Shown: positions 15,501 through 24,516, counted from the first letter of the stretch. The stretch is 64,000 nucleotides of DNA from JAWHTC01 sp032586155 (GCF_032586155.1 NZ_JAWHTC010000004.1:124001-188000), one strand, 5' to 3'. Translations and numbers: made by a program. The notes: generated by a model from the letters alone, not told the origin.

Positions 15501-16891
15501 GTTTCGATATTGCCTCGGCGGCGGCGCTGACGGCGCTGACGCTTGTGCTGGTGCAGGTGGCCTTGCGGCTGCCGCTGGCGCGGGCGGCGGGGGCAATCGC
15601 GGGCCCGAGCCTGCGTTCGGTCGCGGTGATGCGAGCCCGCGGTATATCGGACCATTGGAAAGAGCGCGCCATGAAGCTCTATGCGTGGCGCACCTTGAAG
15701 GGCGTGGCGGGGTTTACCGCGCTGCTGGCCCTTTTGGCTTTTTTGGCCGTTGGAGCCGGGTTGCTTATTGCCAGCGCCGTACCAGGATTCGTCGCGTTTT
15801 CCCTTGGGTGGCAGGGGCTTGCGGTCACATTGGTGGCTGCGACGCTGTGGCTTTGGGTGAACGGGATGTTGGCTGACGCACGTCCCGAACCGGTGTCGGT
15901 CTATTCTCCGGCCGAGCAGATGATGCACCGGTTGGCGCTGGGCAACGGCGCCGTGGCCGAAATGGGGTTTGCGCTGGACCAGGTGATCACACGCCCGAAG
16001 GCGGTGGATGCGCGCGACGGCGAACACGTGTTTGTCGCCGGGCTGGCGCGGGCGGGGACCACCGTTCTGACCCGGGCGCTGCATGACGGTGGCACCTTTG
16101 GGTCGCTGACCTATCGGGACATGCCGTTTGTCCTTGCGCCGGGCCTGTGGAGCAAGATCAACCGCAAAAGCGGTGTCGAGACCGGGGAACGGGCGCACGG
16201 TGACGGGGTTATGGTTGACCTGGACAGTGTCGAGAGCCTGGAAGAACCGTTCTGGCGCGTGTTCGATGGCGAAAGCTATATCAAGGCGGACCGTTTGCTG
16301 CCGCATGCGCCGGGTGAAAGGCTGTTGGAAAAGTACCGTCGCTATGTTGCGGCGATCCTGAAGTCGCGCAAAGCAAGCCGCTATCTGGCGAAAAACAACA
16401 ACAATATCCTGCGGTTGGGCGCGCTGGCCGAGGCGTTTCCCAAGGCGCACCTGCTGGTGCCGTTCCGCGATCCACTGGCACAGGCGCAATCGCTTATGGC
16501 ACAGCATGACAGGTTTACGGCGGTGCACGCCGAGGATCCTTTCGCGCGCGACTACATGGGCTGGCTGGCGCATCACGAGTTCGGCTCGGACCACCGGTGG
16601 TTTGCAGTGGGGGACAGGCCAGCCGGGGATCCCGCGGCGCGGGATTATTGGCTGGACGAATGGTGTGCGGTTTACGATTGGCTGTTGGAGACGGCACCAG
16701 AACGGGTGCAGTTCGTATGCTATGAGGACCTGTGCAACGATGCCGATACGTGGCCGCGCCTGGCGGTGCGGTTGGGCCTGCAGGTGGGCGACGTGCCGTT
16801 CCGGGCAACGCCGATTGCGGCGCGCGACGGTTTGACCGCGCGCGAGACACGTGCCTATTCGATTTATGATCGATTGCGGATGCGTGGTTAA
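15497..16891 (+). CDS. Membrane-anchored PAPS-type sulfotransferase
   Basis: A 464-residue protein. Hydrophobic segments near 8-26, 70-92 and 97-121 precede a sulfotransferase domain with the 5'-phosphosulfate loop VFVAGLARAGTTVLTRAL (P-loop about 181-189) and a downstream LVPFRDPLAQAQSL motif that fits the 3'-phosphate-binding region. YLAKNNNNILRL is also typical of this group. It would transfer sulfate from PAPS to a carbohydrate, lipid or phenol at the cytoplasmic membrane face. It is the third gene of the arylsulfotransferase operon and starts in an ATGA overlap. The acceptor is unknown. Confidence 0.8.
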   Translation: MSFDIASAAALTALTLVLVQVALRLPLARAAGAIAGPSLRSVAVMRARGISDHWKERAMKLYAWRTLKGVAGFTALLALLAFLAVGAGLLIASAVPGFVAFSLGWQGLAVTLVAATLWLWVNGMLADARPEPVSVYSPAEQMMHRLALGNGAVAEMGFALDQVITRPKAVDARDGEHVFVAGLARAGTTVLTRALHDGGTFGSLTYRDMPFVLAPGLWSKINRKSGVETGERAHGDGVMVDLDSVESLEEPFWRVFDGESYIKADRLLPHAPGERLLEKYRRYVAAILKSRKASRYLAKNNNNILRLGALAEAFPKAHLLVPFRDPLAQAQSLMAQHDRFTAVHAEDPFARDYMGWLAHHEFGSDHRWFAVGDRPAGDPAARDYWLDEWCAVYDWLLETAPERVQFVCYEDLCNDADTWPRLAVRLGLQVGDVPFRATPIAARDGLTARETRAYSIYDRLRMRG

Positions 16892-16992
16892 CTTTTTTGC
16901 GTCATGGATTGATGCATTAGTATTTCTTCACATCCAGGAAACTGGGGTAGCCCCCAATTCTCTGCGGACGTTGCACAAGTGGAAGCAACGGG

Positions 16993-18219
16993 TCAATCGC
17001 GTGGTTTGTTGCCGCTGCGCAGGGGGACACCAAATTCTGCGTGGCAGATATCGGCCAGTTTTGCGACGCCTTCACGGATGGTCTCAACCGATGGGTGGCC
17101 GAAGCAAAGCCGCATGCGGCGGGTATTGGCAGGGCCGTCAATGGTCCATTCGGAGCCGGGATTGATCTCGACCCCCTGGGCCAGGGCGGGGGTAAACAGG
17201 CGGTCGGTGTTGACCTCTTCCGGTAATGTGACCCAGAGGTAGATACCGCCAAGCGGCCTCTCGTATTCGGCGGCGGCGCCGAAATGTTCGTCCAGCGCAG
17301 CGCAGAGCGTGCCGGCCTTTTCCTTGAGCATTGGAAGCAGACTGTCGACATGTTGGTCGAAATGGTCGGGCAGGTAGTTGGCCAGCACCATCTGTTCCAG
17401 AGCGCCGCTGCCCGCGTCGGTTTTCAGGGGCAGGATATGGCCCATCAGCGGCCATGGCGCGATCAGATAGCCGACGCGCAGGGCGGGGGCGATGGTTTTC
17501 GAGAAGGTCGCGCAGTAGATCACGCGGTTTTCGGTATCGAGCGCGTGGATGGCGGGGGGGCGTTCTCCCGAGAAGACGAGGTCGGCGTAACAATCATCTT
17601 CGAAAATCGGCACGTCATACTTGGCCGACAGGGCCAACATTTCAAGGCGGCGTTCGGTGGGCATGATGCTGCCGGTGGGGTTCTGGACCGTCGGGATCGT
17701 GTAGATGAACTTGGGTCGGATTCCATGGGCTGCGTAATGGGCGAGTGCCTGCTCCAGCGCGTCCATCCGCATGCCGCTTTCATCAAGTGCAATGGCGTGG
17801 GGGGTGACATCCATGGTGCGCAGCTTGCCGATGGCGCCGGCATAGTTGCCCTCTTCCAGAAGCACGACGTCGCCGGGGTTGCAGAGCGCCCAGTTCACGA
17901 GGTCCATGGCCTGAAGCGAGCCGGAGGTGACCAGCACCTCGTCCGGGGTAACGGACATCTCGCAGCGGCGTTTGACGATGTTGCAGATTTCCTCGCGCAG
18001 GGGGAGATAGCCCTGCGGGCCCGAGTCCATGCCGTACTTGCCCATAGCGTGGCCCTCTTCTCGCAGCACTTTTGCCATGGCATCGGCGAGAGCTTCGGCA
18101 GGGACGGTGGGTTCGTCGATGTTGCCGCCGACGAAGTGGTAGGGTGGCAAGCCTTTGAACGGAGCGGCGTGTTTGGCGGCGGCCTTGTCGGAGAGCAGGT
18201 TGTCGTAGGTAAAGGGCAT
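16993..18219 (-). CDS. PLP-dependent aminotransferase, class I/II (2-aminoadipate aminotransferase-like)
   Basis: A 408-residue fold-type I enzyme without the GntR DNA-binding domain of MocR regulators. Visible motifs are the YGMDSGPQGYLPLRE region, NPTG (180-183), EDDCYADL for the pyridine-nitrogen Asp, and the Schiff-base lysine K241 in ATFSKTIAPALRVGYL. These suit LysN/KYAT-type enzymes acting on aromatic or aminoadipate substrates. I start at ATG 18219 (MPFTY) rather than ten codons upstream, because a CCGGA precedes it. It is convergent with the sulfotransferase gene. Confidence 0.85.
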   Translation of the reverse strand: MPFTYDNLLSDKAAAKHAAPFKGLPPYHFVGGNIDEPTVPAEALADAMAKVLREEGHAMGKYGMDSGPQGYLPLREEICNIVKRRCEMSVTPDEVLVTSGSLQAMDLVNWALCNPGDVVLLEEGNYAGAIGKLRTMDVTPHAIALDESGMRMDALEQALAHYAAHGIRPKFIYTIPTVQNPTGSIMPTERRLEMLALSAKYDVPIFEDDCYADLVFSGERPPAIHALDTENRVIYCATFSKTIAPALRVGYLIAPWPLMGHILPLKTDAGSGALEQMVLANYLPDHFDQHVDSLLPMLKEKAGTLCAALDEHFGAAAEYERPLGGIYLWVTLPEEVNTDRLFTPALAQGVEINPGSEWTIDGPANTRRMRLCFGHPSVETIREGVAKLADICHAEFGVPLRSGNKPRD

Positions 18220-18387
18220 GGGTTTGGTCCGGTTGTGGTTTGCAGCCACGATACAAGGTGGGGGCCGGGGCGCAATTGAAAGTCTGGGGTGCGGAAATCC
18301 TTACCACGCGGAACGTTGGTTCGGATGCCGGGCGATCCTACGTTGGTAGAGGCGGGTGGGGCCTGACGATCTGCTGTGGAGCGCGTG

Positions 18388-19047
18388 ATGCTGTTGACAA
18401 CCAGTTTTGTGGTCCTGTCGATGGCGAGCGCCGGGGCTGCGGCCTGGGACGTTTATGACAGGCCGCGCAGACCAGACGGATTCGAGGTGTCCGTTCACAT
18501 TTTGGACAAGAACCCCGGCGTTGCATATTACCGTGGGCTGCCGTTGACTGCCGATCATCCCAGCATGAAATACCGGGACGGACCCTTGATGGAGGACCTG
18601 ACCGAGCGCTTTCCCAATGCGCTGAGTTGCCTGTCGCGCGATGAGGGGGATAAAACTGTCTCGTTGGCGCGACTGGATACGCGGAAATTTGACACCCCCA
18701 GAGAATTGGAAACCTGCCTTCAGAGGGTGGGGAACGAATTGGGCGACCTGTCGCGAGTGGTGCCTTGGTTGAGGGCCGTCGGGTTCGCAGGGGTCAGTGA
18801 GCGGTCGGCCCGGAACTGGCTGGGATTCAACAGTTCGGGAATGGAGGCCGACGAGGTGGCCGTGTATCGCGGCAGTTGGCGAGGTCGGGATTCGATAATC
18901 GGGCGGCGATACCCGGTCAACCGACGAGCCGCTTGGACCGTTGATTACGGCATGTGGATCCCGGCCAAAAGTATGGATTTGACGATTGTTTTTCGGCGCA
19001 CGGATATGCGCGTGATCAGTATCCACGTCGGTATGATATTTCTTTGA
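18388..19047 (+). CDS. Secreted hypothetical protein
   Basis: A 219-residue protein with a clear signal peptide (MLLTTSFVVLSMASAGAAA, cleaved before WDVYDRP). The mature part has two Cys (SCLSRDE and ETCLQ) that could form a disulfide, and no recognised domain. GGAG at 18378-18381 supports ATG 18388 over the GTG at 18376. It stands alone, divergent from the aminotransferase gene and convergent with the DsrE gene. Confidence 0.7.
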   Translation: MLLTTSFVVLSMASAGAAAWDVYDRPRRPDGFEVSVHILDKNPGVAYYRGLPLTADHPSMKYRDGPLMEDLTERFPNALSCLSRDEGDKTVSLARLDTRKFDTPRELETCLQRVGNELGDLSRVVPWLRAVGFAGVSERSARNWLGFNSSGMEADEVAVYRGSWRGRDSIIGRRYPVNRRAAWTVDYGMWIPAKSMDLTIVFRRTDMRVISIHVGMIFL

Positions 19048-19074
19048 GGGCGTTAACCCATCGTTGCGGGCAAC

Positions 19075-19106
19075 GAAAGAAAAAGGGCGCCCGGGAGGGG
19101 GCGCCC
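19075..19106 (-). terminator. Rho-independent terminator of the DsrE gene
   Basis: Stem GGGCGCCC (19085-19092) with GGGCGCCC (19099-19106). On the minus strand it is followed by CTTTTTCTTTC, a good U-rich tract. It lies 50 bases after the DsrE stop and may also end the plus-strand gene at 19047. Confidence 0.85.
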
Positions 19107-19156
19107 AAGGTGGGTTTGCTCCGTGAGAGTGGTTTTTGTTGTTGTTATTACGCGGT

Positions 19157-19624
19157 TCAGGGTTTGATGTAGGTGTAGCCCTGCTGTTGAAGGTGGCTCA
19201 GTTCGGCCACGCCCGAGGGCACGATGTCTTCTTCGAACACGTCGAAAAGGTCGTTGTCATAGTCGATCTTGCGTCCAACAAGCGTGTTGTTGCACACGTG
19301 GACGCTGACATTCTGGCCCTTGAGTTCGACGATGCGGGTTTGCAGCGGTTTGTTGGCCATCGCACTTTTGAGGATGCCAACACCATTGCCGTGCAGCACG
19401 ACCTTGATGTCCATGTTGTCGGCACCCACCGCGTTGATGTGGTTCTGGATGTTGCGCATCGCGCCGATGTATTTCTTGTCATCGGGGCCGCCGGGGTAGT
19501 TGATATGATAGACCACCTTCTGCTTGCCATAGCGTTCAGCGTCGGCCTGGCCGGCGACGAGGGTCAGCGACAGCGCTAGGGTGAGCGCGGCAAAGGCGGT
19601 AGCCAGTTTGCGGATGAGTTTCAT
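19157..19624 (-). CDS. Periplasmic DsrE-family protein
   Basis: A 155-residue protein with a signal peptide (cleavage near GQADA-ERYG) and a DsrE/DsrF-like alpha/beta domain: KVVYHINYP, then MRNIQNHINAVG, then IKVVLHGNGVGIL, and NVSVHVCNNTL with a single conserved-looking Cys (C111). Members of this fold handle sulfur atoms by persulfide relay. It is preceded by a 14-bp perfect palindrome and, further up, the TtrS-like regulator gene, so I infer control by that regulator. Confidence 0.85.
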   Translation of the reverse strand: MKLIRKLATAFAALTLALSLTLVAGQADAERYGKQKVVYHINYPGGPDDKKYIGAMRNIQNHINAVGADNMDIKVVLHGNGVGILKSAMANKPLQTRIVELKGQNVSVHVCNNTLVGRKIDYDNDLFDVFEEDIVPSGVAELSHLQQQGYTYIKP

Positions 19625-19730
19625 TTGGACCTCCCAGTTTTTCGTGGCCTGTCATTGGTGCAGGCAAGGGAAGTCTGGCATGGCGGGCGGCGCACACATA
19701 ACTGGCGACATTCCCGGAAAAACCGGCAAA

Positions 19731-19744
19731 ATCCCCTAGGGGAT
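19731..19744. promoter_or_regulatory. Perfect palindrome, candidate operator of the LuxR-type regulator
   Basis: ATCCCCTAGGGGAT is a perfect 14-bp palindrome, lying directly after the regulator gene's stop (19748) and about 107-120 bases upstream of the DsrE ATG. A second partial half-site, TACCCTAGGTT, follows. Spacing and symmetry suit a NarL/LuxR-type activator site for DsrE. Confidence 0.55.
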
Positions 19745-19747
19745 ACC

Positions 19748-21022
19748 CTAGGTTTGCGGATTTTCGGGTAAATTGGCGGTCATGCGGACCAAGTCGACCA
19801 CTGATTTCGCCTCGTACTTTTTCAACAGGTTGGAGCGGTGAAATTCGACGGTTTTTGGACTAATGCCCAGCTGGCGGGCGATTTCCTTGGAAGACATGCC
19901 ATCGGTGACCAATGTGAGGATCTCGCTTTCGCGCTGGGTGAGTTGCACCGGGGGCTGCGTGGGCATTGGGTCGTCCGATACCACAAGGTCGGGTGCCGGT
20001 TTGCGCCCGCGACGGATTTGCAGCCAGACCAGGAAAGCGGTGAGCAGGGCTGTAGCCGGGATCAGCAGGAACCATGTTGGGTCGATGGTGGTGCTCCCCG
20101 TGGTTGGATCGGTGCTGGCGATATAGGCGGCATCAAGTGAACGCGCCGAATGGTAGCTGAGCGGCGCACCCCAACCGTCGCGTAGAGCGTGGGTGGCACG
20201 TATTCTGGGCAGCTGGGTTTGCAGGAGGGCAAGGGCGGTGCGGTCGCGCAGCTCGGCCTGGGTGCCCGCCAGAGCCAGGAAGGGCCATTCCGGGTAGAGC
20301 CGGGTCGAGACCGCATCGGGGAAGGTGAAATTGGCGTTGGCGTTGAGCACCCGCAGCCTGGCGGGATCAAGACGGCCCTCGGCGGCCATGGTCTCGATCA
20401 GGCCCGAGCGGATGATGCCGATGTCGGTCTTGCCCGCCAGCACGTCATCAATGATGCGGTCCTGCGGGAAGCCGACAAAGGCGAGTTCCGCAAAATCGGA
20501 GAAAGGATCGACATCCTGGGCGGTGAATTCGCGCCAGGCGACTTGAAACCCGCCAAAGGCGCGGGGATCAACGGCGGTGACATGGCGGCCTGCGCTGTCC
20601 TTGAGGGTGGAGATGTCCGAACTGGTGGCGGTGATGATGGTGCTGCCGAACTCGGAGCGTTGCGAGCCATCCGAGAGGCGGCGGTGCAGGGTTGCGATCA
20701 CGCTCATCGGGAATTGCCGTTCAAGGGCGACGTAATGGCCGGGATTGGTGATCAGGAAGTGCAGCGCGCCGGTCTCGATCAGAGGCCCGGCCGAAGCAAG
20801 GGTGACGGGGACGAATTCCACCGGCTGGTCGAGCGTCGCTGAAAGGTAAGTCTGAAGCGGGGTCCAGTAGCGGGCGACACCCGGTGAGCCGCGATGCGCC
20901 AGGATGCCGACACGGATGCCGCCGTCGGGTTCGTTATTCTGAGCGTTGGAGTTTAGAGCAGGCAGCACAATGGTGGCGAGCGCCAGCCCGCAAGCCACGA
21001 TCCATCGCCATGCGAAGCGCAT
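19748..21022 (-). CDS. Membrane-bound one-component regulator: TtrS/PhnD-like sensor fused to LuxR helix-turn-helix
   Basis: A 424-residue protein. A signal peptide (about 1-28) is followed by a periplasmic-binding-protein domain (about 36-300) with VGILAHRGSPGVARYWTPL and GFPQDRIIDDVLAGKTDIG, which resemble the sensor part of tetrathionate kinase TtrS and PhnD. A membrane segment (about 317-336) leads to a LuxR/NarL helix-turn-helix (about 361-416, LTQRESEILTLVTDGMSSKEIA). No kinase or receiver domain is present, so ligand binding outside would act directly on DNA binding inside. It lies next to DsrE and the palindrome. Confidence 0.85.
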   Translation of the reverse strand: MRFAWRWIVACGLALATIVLPALNSNAQNNEPDGGIRVGILAHRGSPGVARYWTPLQTYLSATLDQPVEFVPVTLASAGPLIETGALHFLITNPGHYVALERQFPMSVIATLHRRLSDGSQRSEFGSTIITATSSDISTLKDSAGRHVTAVDPRAFGGFQVAWREFTAQDVDPFSDFAELAFVGFPQDRIIDDVLAGKTDIGIIRSGLIETMAAEGRLDPARLRVLNANANFTFPDAVSTRLYPEWPFLALAGTQAELRDRTALALLQTQLPRIRATHALRDGWGAPLSYHSARSLDAAYIASTDPTTGSTTIDPTWFLLIPATALLTAFLVWLQIRRGRKPAPDLVVSDDPMPTQPPVQLTQRESEILTLVTDGMSSKEIARQLGISPKTVEFHRSNLLKKYEAKSVVDLVRMTANLPENPQT

Positions 21023-21064
21023 GTGCTGCGTGTCCTCCCTTTGGTCGCGGTGTGGGGTGGCTTG

Positions 21065-22465
21065 TTAGTCGCTTTGCAGCGCGCCGTTTTCCCATCTGCC
21101 GCTGTCTTCCTGGCCATCGGCATAGACCATTTTGCCCGCGCCCTGGCGTTTGCCCTTGAGGAAGGTGCCCTCATAGACGTCGCCATTGGCATAGGTGGCG
21201 ATACCCCGGCCCGAGATTTCGCCATCCTGCCAGGCACCGGTATAGCGGAAGCCATCGGGCATGGCGATTTCGCCCTGACCGTGGCGCTGCCCGTCGGCAA
21301 AACCGCCCTTGTAGACGGTGCCATCAGGGTAGGTGGCTACCCCTTGCCCGTGGCGCTGGCCGTTTGCCCAGTCGCCCTCGTAACGGTAGCCATCGGCATA
21401 GGTCATTACACCCTGGCCGTGGTTCCTGGCGTTGAGGAACCCACCCTCGTAGGTGAGGCCGTTGGTATAGGTGGCCTTGCCATTGCCTTCGATCACGCCG
21501 GCCTTCCACTGGCCTTCATAGGTCGAGCCGTCGGGATAGGTAATCTTGCCCTCGCCATCGGCCAGGTCGGCGCGGAACTGGCCGACATAGATCGAGCCGT
21601 CGGGATAAGTCACCTCGCCAGTACCCTCGATCCGGCCGGCCACCCAGGTGCCGATATAGCGGTAGCCGTCGGCGCCGGTAAAGTTGCCCTGGCCCTCGCG
21701 TTTGTCATCTTTGAAGTCGCCCTCGTAGACATCGCCATTGGCATAGGTCACCTTGCCTTCGCCTTCGCGCCGTCCTGCCACCAGCGCACCGGTATAGACG
21801 TCGCCATTGGGCTGGGTCAGGGTGCCGGTGCCGTTGATCTGGCCATCCTTCCACAGCCCCTTGTAGATCAGCCCGTCGGGCATGGTGAGCGTGCCTTCGC
21901 CCTCGCGCGCGCCCTTGACGATCTGGCCGTCATAGATCGCGCCGTCGGGGTAGGTGATCTTGCCCATGCCGTCCTTGACGCCGTTCACCCAGCTGCCTTC
22001 GTAGACATAGCCGTTGGGCGAGCGCATGGTGCCGTGGCCGTGATGCATGGCGTTGCGGAAGCCGCCATCATAGCTGACCCCGTTGGCATAGGCCGCAATG
22101 CCTTCGCCCATGATCTTGCCGTCTTCCCACGATCCCTCGTAGGTGCCGCCATCGGAAAACACGATCTTGCCCAACCCGTTGGGCTTGCCCTTGGCAAAGT
22201 CGCCCTCGTAGACCGACCCGTTGGGGAAGCGGGCCACGCCCTTGCCCTTGATCTCGCCTTCGACCCATTCGCCGGAATACTCATAGCCATTGGGCAGCCG
22301 ATAGGTGCCCTGGCCATGCTGCAGCCCATCCTGGAAGGTGCCTTCATAGACGCCGCCATCGTCATATTGCTTGGTCTGGACCTCACCCTGTTGGGCCATT
22401 GCGGGCAGGGCAAGCACGACGATCATGGCGGTGCTGGCCAGAAGAGATGTGAGCGGTCTTGGCAT
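21065..22465 (-). CDS. Exported MORN-repeat protein
   Basis: A 466-residue protein with a signal peptide (MPRPLTSLLASTAMIVVLALPAMA) and about eighteen 23-residue MORN repeats plus a degenerate last one, running from about residue 39 to the C terminus. Each reads roughly YxGxxxxGxxxGxGxxxxxxGxx. MORN arrays form extended beta structures that bind lipids or partners; in bacteria the role is mostly unknown. Downstream of the regulator gene's upstream end, it may be independently transcribed. The opposite strand has a long open frame that is a mere shadow of the repeats. Confidence 0.92.
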   Translation of the reverse strand: MPRPLTSLLASTAMIVVLALPAMAQQGEVQTKQYDDGGVYEGTFQDGLQHGQGTYRLPNGYEYSGEWVEGEIKGKGVARFPNGSVYEGDFAKGKPNGLGKIVFSDGGTYEGSWEDGKIMGEGIAAYANGVSYDGGFRNAMHHGHGTMRSPNGYVYEGSWVNGVKDGMGKITYPDGAIYDGQIVKGAREGEGTLTMPDGLIYKGLWKDGQINGTGTLTQPNGDVYTGALVAGRREGEGKVTYANGDVYEGDFKDDKREGQGNFTGADGYRYIGTWVAGRIEGTGEVTYPDGSIYVGQFRADLADGEGKITYPDGSTYEGQWKAGVIEGNGKATYTNGLTYEGGFLNARNHGQGVMTYADGYRYEGDWANGQRHGQGVATYPDGTVYKGGFADGQRHGQGEIAMPDGFRYTGAWQDGEISGRGIATYANGDVYEGTFLKGKRQGAGKMVYADGQEDSGRWENGALQSD

Positions 22466-22757
22466 TTTTTGGTTCGGCCCCCTGATTGACCCGCGCCGCG
22501 TTGTTTTCGATTGGGCACGGGTGCGGGAAATCTAGGGCAGCGGCGGCGGGCAGGCAACGTGTTTTCCCCAAAGCGTTCCCCGGTTTCGTTAAATCAGCGG
22601 TTTTTGGCGAGGCAAGCGCAATGCAGACATGTTGCGCGGCGGCCCACCTTTTACCTGCCGGGGACAAGGCGGGAGACTGTGATTCAGCTTTCCCTTGCCG
22701 GGTGTTCTGATAAATCTTGGCGCGACAGACGCGTGAACAGGCAAAAGGTGCGGGCGA
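22466..22757. other. Intergenic region between MORN gene and nadE
   Basis: About 290 bases between two divergent genes. It must contain the promoters of both, but I see no convincing -35/-10 pair, palindrome or small gene. The region is less GC-rich near 22585-22600 (GTTAAATCAGCGGTTTTTGG). Confidence 0.4.
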
Positions 22758-24419
22758 ATGGGTGACAGGTTTCGACTGACTTTGGCTCAGCTCAACCCGA
22801 CGGTGGGTGATCTGGAGGGCAATGCCGCCAAAGCGCGCAAGGCCTGGGACAAGGCACGCGAGGCGGAAGCCGACATGGTGGCCTTTCCCGAGATGTTCAT
22901 CACTGGCTACAACACCCAGGACCTGATCATGAAGCCGGTGTTTCACCAGGCGGCGATTGCCACGATCGAGGCATTGGCGGCGGATTGCGCCGATGGGCCG
23001 GCGATTGCCATCGGCGGTCCGGCGCTGGAGGGGGCGTCGCTTTACAACGGTTATTACATCTGCCGGGGTGGCAAGATCGTGACCAAAGTGCTGAAACACC
23101 ACCTGCCCAATGAGACCGTGTTCGACGAGGTCCGCATTTACGACAACGGCCCGATGGGTGGGCCTTACGCGATCGGCAATGTGCGCATCGGTTCGCCGAT
23201 CTGCGAGGATGCCTGGCACGAAGACGTGGCCGAGACCCTGGCCGAAACCGGGGCCGAGTTCCTGTTGGTCCCGAACGGCTCGCCCTATTACCGCAACAAA
23301 TTCGACGTGCGCGCCAACATGATGGTGGCGCGGGTGGTCGAGACCGGTTTGCCGCTGGTCTATCTCAACATGGTCGGCGGGCAGGATGACCAGGTGTTTG
23401 ATGGTGGTACCTTCGTGCTGAACCCGCATGGCGAGTTGGCGGTGCAGATGCCGGTGTTTGATGAATGCGTGTCCCATGTGGATTTCATCCGAGGCGACGA
23501 AGGCTGGAAGGCCGTGCCCGGCGACAAGGCGCATCTGCCGGATGAATGGGAGCAGGATTACCGCTGCATGGTCGAGAGCTTGCGCGATTACATGGGCAAG
23601 ACCGGGTTCAAGAAGGTTCTGCTGGGCCTGTCGGGCGGGATCGATTCGGCCATCGTCGCGACGATTGCCGCCGATGCGCTGGGTCCCGAAAATGTGCGCT
23701 GCGTCATGCTGCCGTCGGAATATACCTCCGAGCATTCACTGGAAGACGCCAGGGCGGTGGCCGAGGCGCTGGGCTGTGCCTATGATTTCGTGCCGATTTC
23801 GGCCTCGCGCGCGGCGGTGACGGAAACGCTCTCCCCGCTTTTTGCGGGTCTCGCGGCAGATGTGACCGAAGAGAACATTCAGTCGCGCCTGCGGGGGCTT
23901 TTGTTGATGGCGATGAGCAACAAGTTCGGAGAAATGCTGCTGACCACCGGCAACAAGTCCGAGGTCGCGGTCGGCTATGCCACGATCTATGGCGACATGG
24001 CGGGCGGCTATAACCCGATCAAGGATCTCTACAAAACGCGGGTGTTCGAGACCTGTCGCTGGCGCAATGCCAACCACCGCCCCGAGTGGATGATGGGACC
24101 GGCGGGTGAGGTGATCCCGCCGCGGGTGATCGACAAGCCCCCCACGGCCGAACTGCGCGAGGACCAGAAGGACGAGGATTCGCTGCCGCCTTACGAGGTG
24201 CTGGATGGTATCCTGACCATGCTGGTGGATGGCGAGGCCAGCGTCAGCGATTGCGTGGCCGCCGGCTATGAGCGCGACGTGGTCAAACGGGTCGAACACC
24301 TGATTTACATCAGTGAATACAAGCGCTTCCAATCGGCACCGGGGGCACGTCTGACGCCGCGTGCCTTCTGGTTGGACCGGCGCTATCCGATCGTCAATCG
24401 CTGGCGCGACCCAGGGTGA
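22758..24419 (+). CDS. nadE: Glutamine-dependent NAD+ synthetase
   Basis: A 553-residue two-domain enzyme making NAD from deamido-NAD with ammonia from glutamine. The N-terminal nitrilase-type glutaminase (about 1-260) shows the E-K-C triad: E45 in FPEMF, a Lys in LKHHLPNE, and C149 in GSPICEDAW. The C-terminal synthetase has the ATP-pyrophosphatase loop SGGIDSA (292-298) and the KSEVAVGYATIYGDMAGG region. Length is standard. The start ATG 22758 has only a weak upstream purine run. Confidence 0.96.
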   Translation: MGDRFRLTLAQLNPTVGDLEGNAAKARKAWDKAREAEADMVAFPEMFITGYNTQDLIMKPVFHQAAIATIEALAADCADGPAIAIGGPALEGASLYNGYYICRGGKIVTKVLKHHLPNETVFDEVRIYDNGPMGGPYAIGNVRIGSPICEDAWHEDVAETLAETGAEFLLVPNGSPYYRNKFDVRANMMVARVVETGLPLVYLNMVGGQDDQVFDGGTFVLNPHGELAVQMPVFDECVSHVDFIRGDEGWKAVPGDKAHLPDEWEQDYRCMVESLRDYMGKTGFKKVLLGLSGGIDSAIVATIAADALGPENVRCVMLPSEYTSEHSLEDARAVAEALGCAYDFVPISASRAAVTETLSPLFAGLAADVTEENIQSRLRGLLLMAMSNKFGEMLLTTGNKSEVAVGYATIYGDMAGGYNPIKDLYKTRVFETCRWRNANHRPEWMMGPAGEVIPPRVIDKPPTAELREDQKDEDSLPPYEVLDGILTMLVDGEASVSDCVAAGYERDVVKRVEHLIYISEYKRFQSAPGARLTPRAFWLDRRYPIVNRWRDPG

Positions 24420-24465
24420 CGGGTACTTGACCCTCGGCGTTGCGGCTGCGGTGAGCATCTGGAAC

Positions 24466-24516
24466 GAGTATTTGAGCAAAGAAAGAGATACGGGTTCTTT
24501 CTTTGTGAAAATACTC
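24466..24516. terminator. Long AT-rich hairpin between nadE and soxR (bidirectional terminator)
   Basis: Left arm 24466-24486 and right arm 24496-24516 pair over GAGTATTT and CAAAGAAAGA with a three-base mismatch between. Each arm is a copy of the 3'-end motif seen after other genes here (sense CTTTCTTTG..AAATACTC). One arm is oriented for nadE, the other for the convergent soxR. Confidence 0.75.

Noticed and set aside
21023..22489. A 488-codon open frame on the plus strand opposite the MORN gene
   Set aside because: It mirrors the repeat structure of the minus-strand gene and has no signal, start site or family match; the MORN repeats explain it.
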